64,000 bases of DNA. Origin: Sambucus nigra (Eukaryota > Streptophyta > Magnoliopsida > Dipsacales > Adoxaceae). A model generated the notes under the pieces. That model worked only from the letters and a program-made list of their open reading frames with translations. It was not told the origin of the DNA and made no database searches. Below are positions 1-10,818 of this stretch, piece by piece. Both the position numbers and the translations under genes were made by a program. Numbering within the stretch: position 1 is the stretch's first letter; every line of letters begins with the position of its first letter. The stretch spans positions 393,412,561-393,476,560 of the forward strand of contig OX422208.1 of NCBI GenBank assembly GCA_949130495.1. Reading direction: 5' to 3'.

Positions 1-507
1 TTGGTCCAGCTCCAGGAAGTAACTCGACAGAAGGAGGAGGCTGAACAAAAACTGAAAGCTGCCGATGATTTACTATCCGAGAAGCTTGCCTTAGAGAAGG
101 CTAAAAAGAAAGCTACTGTGAAGAAGTCCTTCAGCTCTGGCTGGGACAAGGGGTGGGATAAGGGATGTGCTGCCATGGTCTCTCAAGTGGACTATGGAAG
201 TCTAAAGTATTTTAGGGATGGATGGGTTGCTGCCCTTCAGGAAATGAAGGTCGACGAGTCATCTGAGATGTTCCAGAGACACATACCTGGTCCCCCTCCT
301 ACTCCAGAAGAATTATAAGAGGACGAAGCTATCTCTGAGGAGTCTTCAATGATAGTGGGAGAACATGCCCTAACCAACCAGCCTGCTACCGAGCAAGTCG
401 TTTCTTCTTCCAAGCAACAGCTGGTGCTTTCCGATAAACCCACAGTTCCCTCCGAGTAACCTGCTTCCTCCTCCCAACCTTCCGAGAAGTTTTTGGGATA
501 TAAGTAA
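1..507 (+). pseudogene. Antisense aORF1 of element A, C-terminal part
   Basis: The 3' end of a gene antisense to gag-pol; its start lies left of the window. The first 30 codons are lysine/glutamate rich and look like a coiled coil, followed by a basic stretch and a GWDKG repeat. A conserved C-terminal segment (FRDGWVAALQEM ... FQRHIPGPPPTPEE) matches element B (FKEGWSAALREF ... FLRRNPGSPP, 25682..25960 minus). Frame 1 has stops at 316 and 457; the natural end is probably the TAA at 505..507, after KFLGYK. AATAAA follows at 594. By homology with B the missing N-terminus should be a PF04195 (putative gypsy-type transposon) domain. Function unknown. Confidence 0.72.
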
Positions 508-593
508 AAGGTGTAATGTTGTTCGGGTTTACCTTTGTTTTTTCTTTCTTGTCAAATGTAACTCAAAATTTGTAACTCCAAATTTCATGATCT

Positions 594-599
594 AATAAA
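594..599 (+). terminator. AATAAA polyadenylation signal after aORF1-A
   Basis: A canonical AATAAA lies about 90 bases past the probable aORF1 stop and about 100 bases before the aORF2 start. It suggests that aORF1 transcripts end here, antisense to the retroelement RNA. Confidence 0.5.
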
Positions 600-699
600 G
601 CTTGAGTTTTCTTGCATATTTTTGCCCATCTTCTATTCATACTCTGCTTATTCTTCTTATTGATGATTGTATTTCTTTCTCTGCTAGTTTCTGGCCAGG

Positions 700-1971
700 A
701 TGGATCTGCTATCTGCCCATGATACAAAGTTGCTGCAACAGTGAAATGAGTACTTCAAGGCTGGTCACACAGACTTGAGTGCTGCACAAGTTGCCGACAT
801 CCTTGGCCAGGATGCTTCAGAATAGGCAGTGGAAGCATATCAGTACCTGAAGTGTCTGCTTGATCGAGCGGTTGCCAATAATGTGGCTTACTATGAAATG
901 ATCTAGGATCTCCAGTGAACCCTCGAAGACCTTCAGAATCAATATAAGGAATCAACTTCCTTATTGCATGAGAGTTACGAGAAGAAGTATAAGCTGATCG
1001 TTGCTGACAAGGGCTACGAGAAGCTTTTTGCTGGTTATGATATAAGGGAGAGAACCCTGAGGGGCGAGGTCGAGGAATGCAGACAGATTGTCGAGCTGCT
1101 GGAAAAAGAAAACAACAACTTGCAGAAAGAGCTATCGTAGTTAAAGTCTGCAGCCTCTTCTTCAACAGCCCTAATCCCAGTGACTGACGAGGGATTTTCA
1201 TTCCTAGAAGTGGAGAATGCCAAGTTGAGGGAAAAATTGGATACCTTAAGGAGGTCGGGCCCTTCCACGTCTCCCCAAGGACGAGGAAGAGCTCCTCGGG
1301 GAAGAGCAAGAGCAGCTCGGGTTCTTATTGAGGAGCAGAGGACAGCATTTGCCTTAGAGAACCAGGCCTTCCAACTAATGGTGAAGAACCAAGCTTTGTC
1401 TGACATGTCAAAGAAAATTAAGGATCTGGAAAAGCATCTCTCCGCGCAGAAGTCAGTCTTGGAAAATAAGGAGCTTTTCATCAAGAATCTCCATGACCAT
1501 CTAGAGAGGCTAACATATCAATTCCACAAACAGCCTAGGGAATTCGGGATGGCTGGATACTATGAAGCACTATTCCACTTGGATGATCGTATCCAGAATG
1601 CCAACAATGAGGGCTATGAACAAGACTGGCTGAATGCCTTGGGTGTGTTGAAGCTCGAACAAGGACACTATCTGTGGGACTACCATGATCCCGGGTTGAT
1701 CGACTTTCCTGTGCCACCGTAAAATTTGGAGATGGAATGGATCCCTGCTCGTGCCATTCCTCGGAGCTTAATTTCGAAGTATCTCGGTGACTACAGTTTA
1801 CATTCTCAAATCAAAGTATCTCGTCTCGAGCATCTTCTAGATCGACCTTCTGTGATGAACGTCAGGATGCTGAAGGATTTGAACTTCATCAATTCTCCTC
1901 AGTCTTTAAATGATCCGCCTGCTGGCGAGGAACCTGTATCGAAAGCTGAGGGGAAAAGACCAATAGTATAG
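700..1971 (+). pseudogene. Antisense aORF2 of element A (coiled-coil protein)
   Basis: One reading frame of 424 codons from ATG 700 to TAG 1969, antisense to gag-pol. Stop codons lie near 744, 823, 904, 916, 1138 and 1720; there is no frameshift. The middle is heptad-rich coiled coil (codons about 90-270) with a glycine/arginine-rich insert near 1280-1315. The C-terminal end carries a motif shared with element B (NFINSPQSLNDPPAG here, NFINSPYTLDDPPAG at 24194..24397 minus). The start is chosen because the context CCAGG-ATG and a CTAG acceptor-like site just before it recur in B. No catalytic motif is visible. It may be structural or bind the element's own products; that is inference. Confidence 0.75.
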
Positions 1972-2234
1972 GAATTTTTAATGTAACAGTTAGTATACAT
2001 ATCAATGTAATTTTCATTGTATTATCAATGTAACTTGTAATTTATTTCGAATTTAATGAAAGACTTTCATTATTTCTTGCAAATTCTAATTGCTATTGTC
2101 TTGTAAATATCAAACACTTTACATTTGTGCATATTTGTTAAAAAGATAATAGTGTTGTTCATCGATCAACTTAGTAAAAAGTTACAAGTATCAGTAATGT
2201 TGCTCGATCACTTAATGAGTATAAAAATGTTTAA

Positions 2235-2662
2235 AATTTTTTCAACCAACCAAGGTTGTTAAATTGTGCTCGTCGACCAATTATAGTTAGTGAGAGTTTA
2301 TCCCCGACTAACCATACTTGGTAAATTTTTGTCTTTTTCATAAAATGTGTCTGACCAACCAAGGTCAATAAATTCTCCTCGCCGATTAACTGTAGTTAGT
2401 GGGTTTTTATCCTCGACCAACCATACTTGGTACAGTTTGGAATATTTTCTCCTCATCGACCAACTAAGTTGGTACAGTTTGGAATATTTTCTCCTCGTCG
2501 ACCAACTAAGTTGGTACATTTTGGAATATTTTCTCCTCGTCGACCAACTACGTTGGTACAGTTTGGAATATTTTCTCCTCGTCGACCAACTAAGTTGGTA
2601 TAGTTTGGAATACTTTTCTCCTCATCGACCAACTAAGTTGGTACAGTTTGGAATATTTTCTT
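2235..2662. repeat. 42-bp tandem repeats between the convergent aORF2 and pol of element A
   Basis: Five or six units with CAACTAAGTTGGTACAG starts at 2461, 2503, 2545, 2587 and 2630 (spacing 42, 42, 42, 43), preceded from about 2235 by looser copies containing GACCAACCA. The array fills the space where aORF2 (plus) and pol (minus) converge. It translates into repetitive shadow ORFs on both strands that are not genes. Confidence 0.9.
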
Positions 2663-2790
2663 GAGTAGTCTGGCGAGCTGTGCCGAGTAGTGCGTAGCAC
2701 TAGTATTCCCCGAAAATTTTTCAATAAACAGAGACTTGCAGAATATTTTTATTTTATTCATACTGATGGAACTGTGTTACATATACATCA

Positions 2791-3672
2791 CTAATAGTAC
2801 TTGCGCAGATGCTCTGCGTTCCATGCATTCTTAAACTCCTCGCCTTCTAAAGTGGCTATTCGATAAGTTCCTGGTCGAACAACTTCTGTAACTCGGTATG
2901 GTCCATGCCAGTTTGCCTCCAGTTTGTTATGCTTTTGAATTACTTTCTTCAGCACATAGTCTCCTTCTTTCAGGTCGCACTTCTTCACCCTCTTATTGTA
3001 AAACAAAGTTGTTCGCTGCTGGTAAGAATCATTTCTAATGGCTGCTTCTTCTCTAACTTCCTCGAGCATGTCTAAATCCAGTCTTATCATTAAGTCGCTG
3101 ACAGGGGAATTGAAATTCAGTACCCTGTGTGTTGGGAGGCCCAACTCGGCAGGTATGACAACTTCACTTCCAAACGCCAGCATGTATGGTGATTCTCCAG
3201 TTGCTACTCGGGGAGTAGTTCGGTAAGCCCAAAGTACTGATTGTAGCTCATTGATCCAGTTTTCTTTTGCATCGTCCAATCGTTTCTTCAAACCGTTCAG
3301 CAGCGTTCTGTTTGTCACTTCATTTTGTCCATTGCTTTGAGGATGGCCTGGTGCTGAGTGAACCTTCAAAATGTTTGACTGATGACAATAGGCGGCAAAC
3401 TCCTCGTTATCAAATTGTGTCCCATGGTCTGTGATGAAGGCATGAGGGAGACCATATCGACAAATGATGTTCTTCCAAACAAATTGATAAACCTTCTCGT
3501 ACGTCATATCAATGAGTGGCTCAGCTTCTACCCACTTAGTAAAATAATCCACTGCGACGACGAGGTACTTGAACCTTCCTCGGGTCGTTGGTAGTGGTCC
3601 AACTAAATCAATTCCCCACATGGCAAATGGCCAAGGGGAAGTTATGGGTGTCAACAATGCTTGTGGAGTTCT
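2791..3672 (-). pseudogene. pol: Integrase domain of element A pol
   Basis: Inserts the cDNA copy into host DNA. 288 codons are open from the Met at 3657 to the TAA at 2791; upstream, the frame joins the RNase H region through one TGA at about 3673. The catalytic triad is visible: Asp in MWGIDLVG, Asp in ITDHGTQF and Glu in GQNEVTNR. The C-terminal chromatin/DNA-binding part (LFYNKRVKKCDLKEGDYVL, then WHGPYRV) is complete and ends EHLRKYY. It is one of the best preserved domains in the window. The stop at 3673 would detach it from pol. Confidence 0.93.
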
Positions 3673-4761
3673 TCAGATGGAAGAGAAACACTGGCACTTG
3701 TCACATTTCTTGGCATAAGTTATACAATCAGCCCTCATCGTCGGCCAGTTGTATCCTTGCGTCATCACCCTTTGCAAAAGCGTCCGACCTGCTACATATG
3801 CTCCACAAGACCCTTCGTGGATCTCTTCAATTAATTCTTTCACCTCAGAGGGATGTACACATCTCTGCAAACCTGCCATTATTCCTCGTCTATATAAAAC
3901 ACCATTAGTTAGTACATACCGAGCAGCTTTAAACTTCAATTTCTTGGCTGTGAGCTTGTCAATTGGGAATTCTCCTTCCTCGATATACGCCCTGATGGGA
4001 TCCATCCAAGATGGACCTAAATCAAGGGTGATAAAGTTCATCGTCAGATCTTTATCTATACTCCGACCAGCCAACACTTCAATTGGGATTGTTCGTCGTA
4101 GCTCGGTGCGAGTAGCTGATGCTAGTCGTGCTTGGGCGTCTGCTCTTGCATTCTCCATTCTTGGTATTCTGACTAGCTGAATAGCGGTAAATTCTGACAC
4201 CAGCTCCTTTGCCTTTGCATGATATCTGATCATTAATTCTCCTCTAACTTCATATACTCCCATCATTTGGTTTACAATCAGTTGAGAGTCACTGAAGATT
4301 ATAACTTGTTGCGCCTCCATAACTTTGGCCAAATTAAGCCCTGCAATCATGGCCTCATATTCATCCTCATCATTGGAAGCTTTGAATTGGAAACGCAAGG
4401 TGTATTCCATGTCGACCTCGTCCGGAGTGCTCAAAACTATCCCCGCGCCACATCCTGCATTGCAAGATGAGCCATCTACATATAACCTCCATATAGGTAA
4501 CTCGTCTTCAAATTTCGAATCAGTCAGCGTTCCTCGGTGAAATATTTGTTGCTTCCTTTCATCCTCCCCGGTTTTTTCTTGTTCCTCGTCGATCATCTTT
4601 TCTTGCCCTTTTACCAACTGGAGTTGGTCTGAGCCAGTGTTTGTTGATTCTGTAACATCCACAGGTTGATTAGCGAGCAACTCCTGCTCCTCGTCCGGAG
4701 TCCTTCCAACTATCTATGCATCACATCCCGTAACATCCACACTCCCTTTTACCAATCGGAA
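3673..4761 (-). pseudogene. pol: Archaeal-type RNase H (aRNH) and zinc finger of element A pol
   Basis: A second RNase H, typical of Tat elements, lies between RT-RNase H and integrase. Acidic residues are visible in order: YVDGSS, EYEAMIAGL, FSDSQLIVNQ and NARADAQARLA. The downstream zinc-binding segment ends KKCDKCQ, but the usual second His has become Tyr (CGAYVAG). A 335-codon open frame begins at 4680 and stays in the same frame as RT; stops at 4762 and near 4714 fall in a duplicated linker. Its presumed role is RNA removal during reverse transcription, supplementing the degenerate first RNase H. Confidence 0.9.
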
Positions 4762-4818
4762 TTAGTCTGGGCTTGTGTTTGTTAATCCTGTAACATCCAC
4801 AGGTTGATTAGCGAGCAA
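4608..4818. repeat. 138-bp-spaced direct duplication in the RNase H-aRNH linker
   Basis: Bases 4608..4680 recur at 4746..4818 with few mismatches; the last 30 bases, coding for LLANQPVDVT, are identical. The offset of 138 is a multiple of three, so the pol frame is kept, though a copy now holds stop codons. Replication slippage is the likely cause. Confidence 0.9.
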
Positions 4819-6440
4819 ATTTTGCTCCTCGGGGGTATCAGGATAAGTGAATTCCGCTATGAAATATGCTACAGCCTGCCCTTTTAGTGATGATCTGGGT
4901 TCATAAATTATATCGTATTCGCCAAGCTCTATTGCCCAGTACATCAATCTCCCTGATTTTTCTGGCTTGTGAAGGGCTTGTCTCAATGGCATATCGGTAT
5001 ATACTACTATCGTATGAGCCTGGAAATATGGCCTCATTCTTCTACTCGCCTCAATCAGCGCCAATGCTAATTTCTCCAGCCTTGGATATCTGATCTCTGC
5101 TCCTCGGAAGGCCTTACTTATGTAGTAAATTGGCTTTTGTACTCCATTCTCCACTCTGATCAACGCCGAGCTAACTGCATTCTCGGACACTGCAAGGTAC
5201 AAATATAATTTTTCTCCCATCACCGGCCTGGATAACAGTGGAGGTGTTCCCAAGTATTTCTTCAAGTCTTGAAAAACCTTCTCGCATTCATCATTCCACT
5301 CAAAAGTCTTTCTGAGTGTCTTGAAGAATGGGAGACATCTATCAGTTGCTCGTGACACAAATCTGTTAAGTGCCGCTACTCGTCCTGTGAGACTTTGTAC
5401 TTCCTTCTTCGTTGTTGGAGATCGCAACCCTAATAGAGCTTTGATCTTTTCAGGATTTGCTTCAATGCCTCGTTGATTGACAATGTACCCGAGAAACATG
5501 CCTTCTCGTACTCCAAAGATGCACTTCATCGGGTTCAGCTTCATTTGATATTTATCTAGTTGATCAAAAGTTTGACTTAAATCAACTAGGTGATCGGCAG
5601 CTTTTTTGCTTTTTGTCAGCATGTCATCAACATAGACATCCATGTTGTCACTGATTTGTTCATCAAAGACGTTGTTCATCAGCCTCTGATATGTCGCACC
5701 TACATTTTTCAAACCAAAAGGCATAACATTATAACAATAAGTTCCCCTAGGGGTAATAAAAGAAGTACTTTCCCTGTCTTCAGGTTTCATTTTAATTTGA
5801 TTGTAGCCAGAATAAGCATCCATGAAGCTCAGCAACTCGTGTCCCGAGGTAGTGTCCACCAGTTGATCAATTCGGGGCAATGGAAAGTGATCCTTTGGGC
5901 ATGCTTTGTTGAGGTCGGTGAATTCCACACACATCCTCCATTTGTTGTTTTTCTTCTTTACCATCACCACATTGGCTAACCAATCTGGATATTTAACATC
6001 TTCAATAAAGCAAGCTTTCTGGAGCTTCTCGACTTCCTCCTGTATAGCTTGATTCTTCTCGGGACTGAATACTCTTCTTCTCTGTTTCACAGGTTTGATC
6101 TCCTTATTCACATTGAGCTCGTGACATAAGAAGTTTGGTTCTATCCCAGGCATATCTTCATGACTCCACGCAAAAGTTTGTCTTCTGCTTCTAAGTAAAG
6201 TTATCAATTCTTGTTTTAATGAGGCTTCCAACGATGAACCTATTTGAGTAGTTCGCTCAGGGTGCTCGTCGTCCAGAATGATGTTTTCAGTAGCTTCCAC
6301 CACTTGACCTTTCACGAGTTGCGACTCATCTCGAGGATCCAATGTTTCGATTTCTGCACCTTCATCTACTTGATAGGTAGTAGTCTTTTTCTTTGATTCT
6401 TCCAATTCATCTTGCTCGGCGGATGAATAATAGCACTCCC
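4762..6440 (-). pseudogene. pol: Reverse transcriptase and RNase H of element A pol
   Basis: Copies element RNA into DNA. Motifs in order: KQRRRVFSPEK, VKKKNNKWRMCVEFTDLNKACPK entry region (about 5890-5980), FPLPRIDQLVD, FMDAYSGYNQIKM, MPFGLKNVGATYQ and the catalytic YVDD (5623..5634). The thumb and an RNase H domain follow (YLYLAVSENAVSSALI, then VVYTDMPLRQAL), ending FIAEFTYPD. The frame is open without a stop from 6915 to 4762, which is unusual in this decayed neighbourhood. The first RNase H appears diverged, as in other Tat elements where a second RNase H is present. Confidence 0.95.
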
Positions 6441-6996
6441 GAGCTACTTTCTGATCACCTTTCACTACTCCTACTCCAAAGTTTGTTGGAAATTTTAGGC
6501 ACTGATGTACTGTAGATGGTACAGCCTCGAACTTCTTCAATCCTACTCTTCCCATTATGATATTGTACGATGATTGAACATTCTTATCCATCACGAAAAA
6601 ACGTATTCTTTCTGTCCGACAAGCAGTCCATGTACCAATGAATATATCCAACTTGATCGTCCCAAGTGGAAATACTTTCTCTCCCGCAAAACCGATGAGG
6701 GGTCTGTGGTAAGGCTCCAGTTGAGATAGCTTTAGGTTTAAACTATCGAAGCACGAGTAGAACATGATGTCTGCCGAGCTACCATTATCGACCAGTACTC
6801 TTGAGATCATTACCTCCTTCATTCTCATTTTGATCACTAGTGGGTCATCATGAGGATACATAACTCCTGCAAGATCATTCTTTGAAAACCCAATGACCAA
6901 TTTTTCTTTGTTCACCTTTCTCGGGCGATCTTCCTCAGCTAAATTTATTCGTTGAATGTACGAGCAAGCTTGAGCCTCTCCGAGGTAAGCTTTTTT
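6441..6996 (-). pseudogene. pol: Aspartic protease domain of element A pol
   Basis: Processes the Gag-Pol polyprotein. The active-site motif is VLVDNGSSADIMF (catalytic Asp near 6788), i.e. DNG instead of DTG/DSG, as is usual in Tat elements. The second half contains FFVMDKN, NIIMGRVGLKKF. It is fused in frame downstream of gag; a TAA at 6997..6999 separates the two here. The same segment is recognisable in element B at 16645..17180. Confidence 0.9.
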
Positions 6997-8808
6997 TTAT
7001 GTAGTAAGGTCTCCTCCTCCTGCATCTCCTCCTATAATAACATTACAATCAAATGACCCAAAGCGTATTGAAAATACCTCTCGTTCTGGCTGCCTTGGTT
7101 TCTTGGGAAGGTCGGGGTCATCATCTGGATCAACTTCATGGTTTCTCTTCTTGTTCTCCTCTGCTCGACGAGGAGATCTAGATCTCTCTCTAGTTCGGTC
7201 GTTGTTTCTTCTTTCGCCTCCCGGATCAACATATTTTTCTAGCTTTCCTCGTCGGATAAGTGTTTCAATCTCGTTCTGAAGAGCAATGAAATTTTTGGTC
7301 ATATGGTCATGATCCTTATGGAACTCGTAATATTTCTCCCTATTCCTCGTGTCAGGGTCTGACTTCATTTTCTTTGGCCAGTTTAACTCCTCGTTGTTCT
7401 TAATTTCTTCCAGGACGTGGTTAATATTTTCCTTCAAAGGCGTGTAATTATCAAATTTGTTCAAGACCTCCCATGACGACCTACTTTTGGATTGTTTGTC
7501 ACCACCATTGTTCTTATGCTCTTTCTTCTTAGCTTTATCACCTTCCACCTTGGTTTCTTTGGCGTCCATATTCTTATTTGCAGACATAGCCTCCTCGGCA
7601 TTCATAATCTTGGACGCTTTTACCATCAGGTCCGACATGGTTCGAGGTGGATCTTTGGCCAAAGTGTAGTACAACTTGTTTGGCAGCAGTCCACTCATCA
7701 AAGCAGTAATTATTGTCTTCTCCTCGTAATCAATGACCTCGAGCTTCTTGTTATTAAAACGAGTTATATAGTCTCTAATACTCTCACCAGCTTTTTGTCT
7801 AACACTTAACAAATGTGCTACTCGTTTAACTGGCTTTGCTCCGAAGCAGAAATTCCCAATGAATAACTCGGTCAGTTGAAGAAAAGTTGAAATCTTGTCG
7901 CGAGGAAGATTATTATACCATATCTGAGCAGATCCGGTAAGCGTTCTCGAGAATGCCCTGCATCTCATCTCGTCTGGGACAGCATAGATGTCGGCAGCAG
8001 CTTGATATTGTTATATATGAAGGACGGGGTCAGTCTTCCCATCATACTTGGGAGTCACAACAGGTGCTTTGAACTTCGATGGTGTTGGGAAATCAACAAT
8101 GTCCTGAACAAAAGGTGTTCCTCGAACAAAGGTTCGTTGTAGAGGGTTCTTAGCCTTAGCCATTTCCCCTAATCTATCCTCCAGCCTTTGAATAGATCAT
8201 TTCCATGCATCATTCCCTTCCTCGGGCCTATTAGTGCGAGCAACTGATCGCGTTAAAGTGGCTTCCTAGGATTTCTCTCGACGAGCAGCTGGTCGGTCAT
8301 CGGATCCATCTTGATGAGCAGCTGGTCGCGACTGGGCAGATCCTTCCCTTAAATTTGATGGTCGTCGAAAGCTCCTAGACGCTGCATTAAGAGGACTTTT
8401 GTTCCTCCTAGGGCCTAATCGATCGAAAAGAGAGGCCCTACTTAATCTTTCCAATGCGCTGGCCCTTTCTGGGGAGAGGGTGACATGTTGTTCAGTATCT
8501 GTGGCTCGCACAGACAAAGTTCGTCCAGGTTGATAAGAAAAATCTTGAGATTCATCATTGCGATATGAATCATTACGCCTAGTACGCGAAGAAGGTGCAC
8601 GGGAATTTCTTTGGATGCTTCGTGGTCCGGAATGGGCTGATGCACCGCCATGGAGGGTTTGGATGAGTTGTCGCATTGTTTCTTGCATGACGGTCTGGCC
8701 CTGAGCCAAATTCACCATCATTCCAGTCAGATCTGGAATAATTGGTGGAGCAAATGGATTTGGAGGGGTTCCAGCGTTTCGATTGCTGGATTCAGGAATA
8801 TCAGCCAT
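6997..8808 (-). pseudogene. gag: gag of element A
   Basis: Capsid protein gene. It starts at ATG 8808 (MADIPESSNRNAG), 43 bases after the primer site. The first 180 codons are disordered and Arg/Ser rich. The retrotransposon gag domain lies at about 7968..7600 (AFSRTLTGSAQIWYNNL ... FGAKPVKRVAHLLSVRQ). The nucleocapsid-like motif EFHKDHDHMTKNF keeps its His residues but has lost both flanking Cys (Tyr and Phe here). The C-terminus is rich in Arg/Glu/Asp. Stops: TAG 8266, TGA about 8197, TAA about 8011, TAA 6997; no frameshift. All domains down to integrase share this frame. Confidence 0.92.
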
Positions 8809-8850
8809 TGGTAATGGATTGTTTTTGGTGAGAAAACGATTTTACCAGTC

Positions 8851-8871
8851 GATTCCCACAGACGGCGCCAA
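8851..8871 (-). promoter_or_regulatory. Primer binding site of element A (tRNA-Asp type)
   Basis: Minus strand TTGGCGCCGTCTGTGGGAA begins two bases inside the LTR end. It fits the tRNA-Asp-type primer site usual in Tat and Athila elements, where minus-strand cDNA synthesis starts. Confidence 0.88.
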
Positions 8872-9068
8872 TCTGTTGATATAAAAAATTAGATCACTCT
8901 AATAATTCAATCACAGATAAATAAATGAGACAAAATATTTTAAAGTGGTTCACCCTTATAAAAATGGCCTACGTCCACTGTTGTTTTATTGCTGAGTGTT
9001 TGGGAATTCTTGATTACAAGAAATTTTGTTCTGGATTCGGATCCCCCTACAATGAAGATTGTACAATG

Positions 9069-9076
9069 TATTTATA
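9069..9076 (-). promoter_or_regulatory. TATA box in the 5' LTR of element A
   Basis: Minus strand GGCTATAAATACATTG lies 400 bases into U3 and about 200 bases before the LTR end, the expected place for the RNA polymerase II promoter that makes element RNA. Confidence 0.75.
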
Positions 9077-9274
9077 GCCTTGAGGATGTAATGTGAAAGG
9101 GTACTACATTAAATTATATACATTTGAAAGGGTAATACATTTAATTCCCTCTTTGCGTGCGCGTACAAATGATAAGCATTTAATGATCAATTAAACTGTT
9201 GGTATCCTGCTTCGAGGTGCAGCTCGGACCGCCATGAGTTGCTCGGACCGCCTAAGATTCTTGATATTCAAGAG

Positions 9275-9417
9275 TTCCTCGGAGAGGTTTGTTCCTCGGA
9301 GTGTATGAGTTCCTCGGGTAAGCAGGGTTCCTCGGGGAGCTAGTCTTCCTTGCTGTAGTTTTGTTCCTCGGAGCGTGGGGGTTCCTCGGGTAAGCAGGGT
9401 TCCTCGGAAGTGTTTGT
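9275..9417. repeat. 18-bp tandem array in U3 of element A
   Basis: TTCCTCGG occurs at 9275, 9292, 9310, 9328, 9364, 9382 and 9400, an 18-base rhythm with one decayed unit near 9346. The array lies 200-350 bases upstream of the TATA box on the minus strand and reads CCGAGGAA in element sense. Repeated short units in U3 are typical of enhancer-like regions in plant LTRs. Confidence 0.85.
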
Positions 9418-9476
9418 AATTGCCATGCGTCTTCATATGATTGGTCCACATCAGCAGATTAAATTTGGTATCAACA

Positions 9477-10818
9477 ATACCCATATTTAAATTGGTAATA
9501 ATTACAATTAACTAGATGGTTAAGTAATCATTTAATGGAATAGGACTAATAATTTATTAGACGGTAAATTATTTAGAAATGATAATGTTGTGAACTTCAG
9601 TTAGGCTTTTTATGGTAATTATGGAGTAATTACCTAAACATATTTTATGAGTTAATAATATATGCTATTATGTATTTGTGTAGACATACAAATATTCATG
9701 GAATATCCTATCGGCTCGGGGGTTCGCGCATTTGGACAGGGTACCACACGTCGGCACAGGTGGGTTTGATGATATGCAGGTCATATAGGTACTACGTGGA
9801 GGCGCCATCTACGAGTGGTAGGTGTTGTCGCTGACCCATACTGTGTCACCGCTGGTTATAGGCCGTGAACAGGTATCCTGCGTTGGGACCACCCCCAATT
9901 TTATGTGTATTTTATGATGTCCGCTTAGGATAAGAGATTCCTCCGTACTTGCCGATAGAGCACGAATTAGACACCAAAGGTAGATGCCTTTGTGTGACAA
10001 ATATATGGAAGGAAATATATGGATAATTACCCGTACTTGAATGGAATAAATTTAATTGTCTTAGAATGTGGATAATAATTATATTTGGGCCATGTAATAG
10101 ATGTTTATGCCTTAGATATGAAACTTATGAGATAAGATATATGGGTGTTGGCAATTAAGTGCAGTGGTTACATTTAAATATTTAATTATTGATTTATTCA
10201 TCTTATAAATTTGAGGCGAGGTCGTAATAATTACTTGGGACGTATTGGAATGCCAATAATATCCCACTTAGATGAGGGGTGAGATGTTAAACTCATGTGA
10301 GTGATTAAAGGGGAATATTTATTTGCATCGACTATATTATTGCATCATCAATTAATTAAGTTAATTCTTGCACACCTCGGGCTCTGACCTAAATTTAAAT
10401 ATTCCACACCCCCCCCCCCCCCCCGGTTCTCCTTGATAGAGATAGTTTGATTGTGTTGTAGCAGTACTATATTCTCACTTGCTCTCCAAACTTCAGATTA
10501 TTCGATTCTAGTATAGGTGCTTTTCTTATTGTAGCTATTTATATATTTGGAACATTTGCAAGGGCATAAGTCCAAGACTTTTTTAGTTTATGTTGGTTGA
10601 GATTTCGATTACACTGGTAGGATTTATTATTTTATTTGTCATGGTTTAGATCTATTTATTTATTGTAAATCTATTCGTGACATTTCAATCATGGGCCTTA
10701 AATAATAATTATTTTATATTCGTAGTTGTGCTAAAAATGATATTAATTGATAAGCAAGCCCTATCTTCGGCGTATCGTGACTGGCCAGCCTTTATGTGAG
10801 AAAATAGGGGTTCTTACA
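9477..10818 (+). repeat. Older chromovirus-type LTR remnant interrupted by element A
   Basis: The segment ends GGGGTTCTTACA at 10818, the form expected for an LTR starting TGTAAGAACCCC. Its layout follows the solo LTR at 47087..49978: a GACGAGGGGTGAG-like block (10267) and then CTCGGGCTCTGACC (10376), in the same order. The left half is hidden by element A and the window edge. A 16-base C run lies at 10409..10424. Confidence 0.6.

Larger units (their letters stand above)
1..9476 (-). mobile_element. Element A: Tat-lineage Ty3/gypsy retrotransposon, 3' end outside window
   Basis: Read on the minus strand the order is 5' LTR (9476..8874), tRNA-Asp-type primer site, gag, protease, RT, RNase H, a second (archaeal-type) RNase H, integrase, then two genes in the opposite direction (aORF2, aORF1) that run off the left edge. 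Two RNase H domains and a DNG protease are marks of the Tat lineage. The 3' LTR must lie left of position 1. Point stop codons but no frameshift in gag-pol suggest it is younger than element B. It is inserted in an older LTR remnant that resumes at 9477. Confidence 0.93.
8874..9476 (-). repeat. 5' LTR of element A (603 bp)
   Basis: Bounded by TGTTGATA (8874) and TATCAACA (to 9476), a perfect 8-base inverted terminal pair. The primer site lies immediately inside. On the minus strand U3 runs from 9476 to about 9040, with a TATA box at 9076..9069 and an 18-bp tandem array upstream of it. No partner LTR is available in the window to date the insertion. Confidence 0.93.

Noticed and set aside
755..1484. 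Long minus-strand ORFs of 184 and 149 codons
   Set aside because: They lie fully opposite the aORF2 frame of element A, which has a homologue in element B; the minus frames have no counterpart.
2298..2664. Repetitive ORFs on both strands
   Set aside because: They are translations of the 42-bp tandem array, whose period is a multiple of three, so any frame stays open.
9191..9484. Minus-strand ORF with repeated RGT motifs
   Set aside because: The product of the 18-bp tandem array (a multiple of three) in U3 of the LTR.
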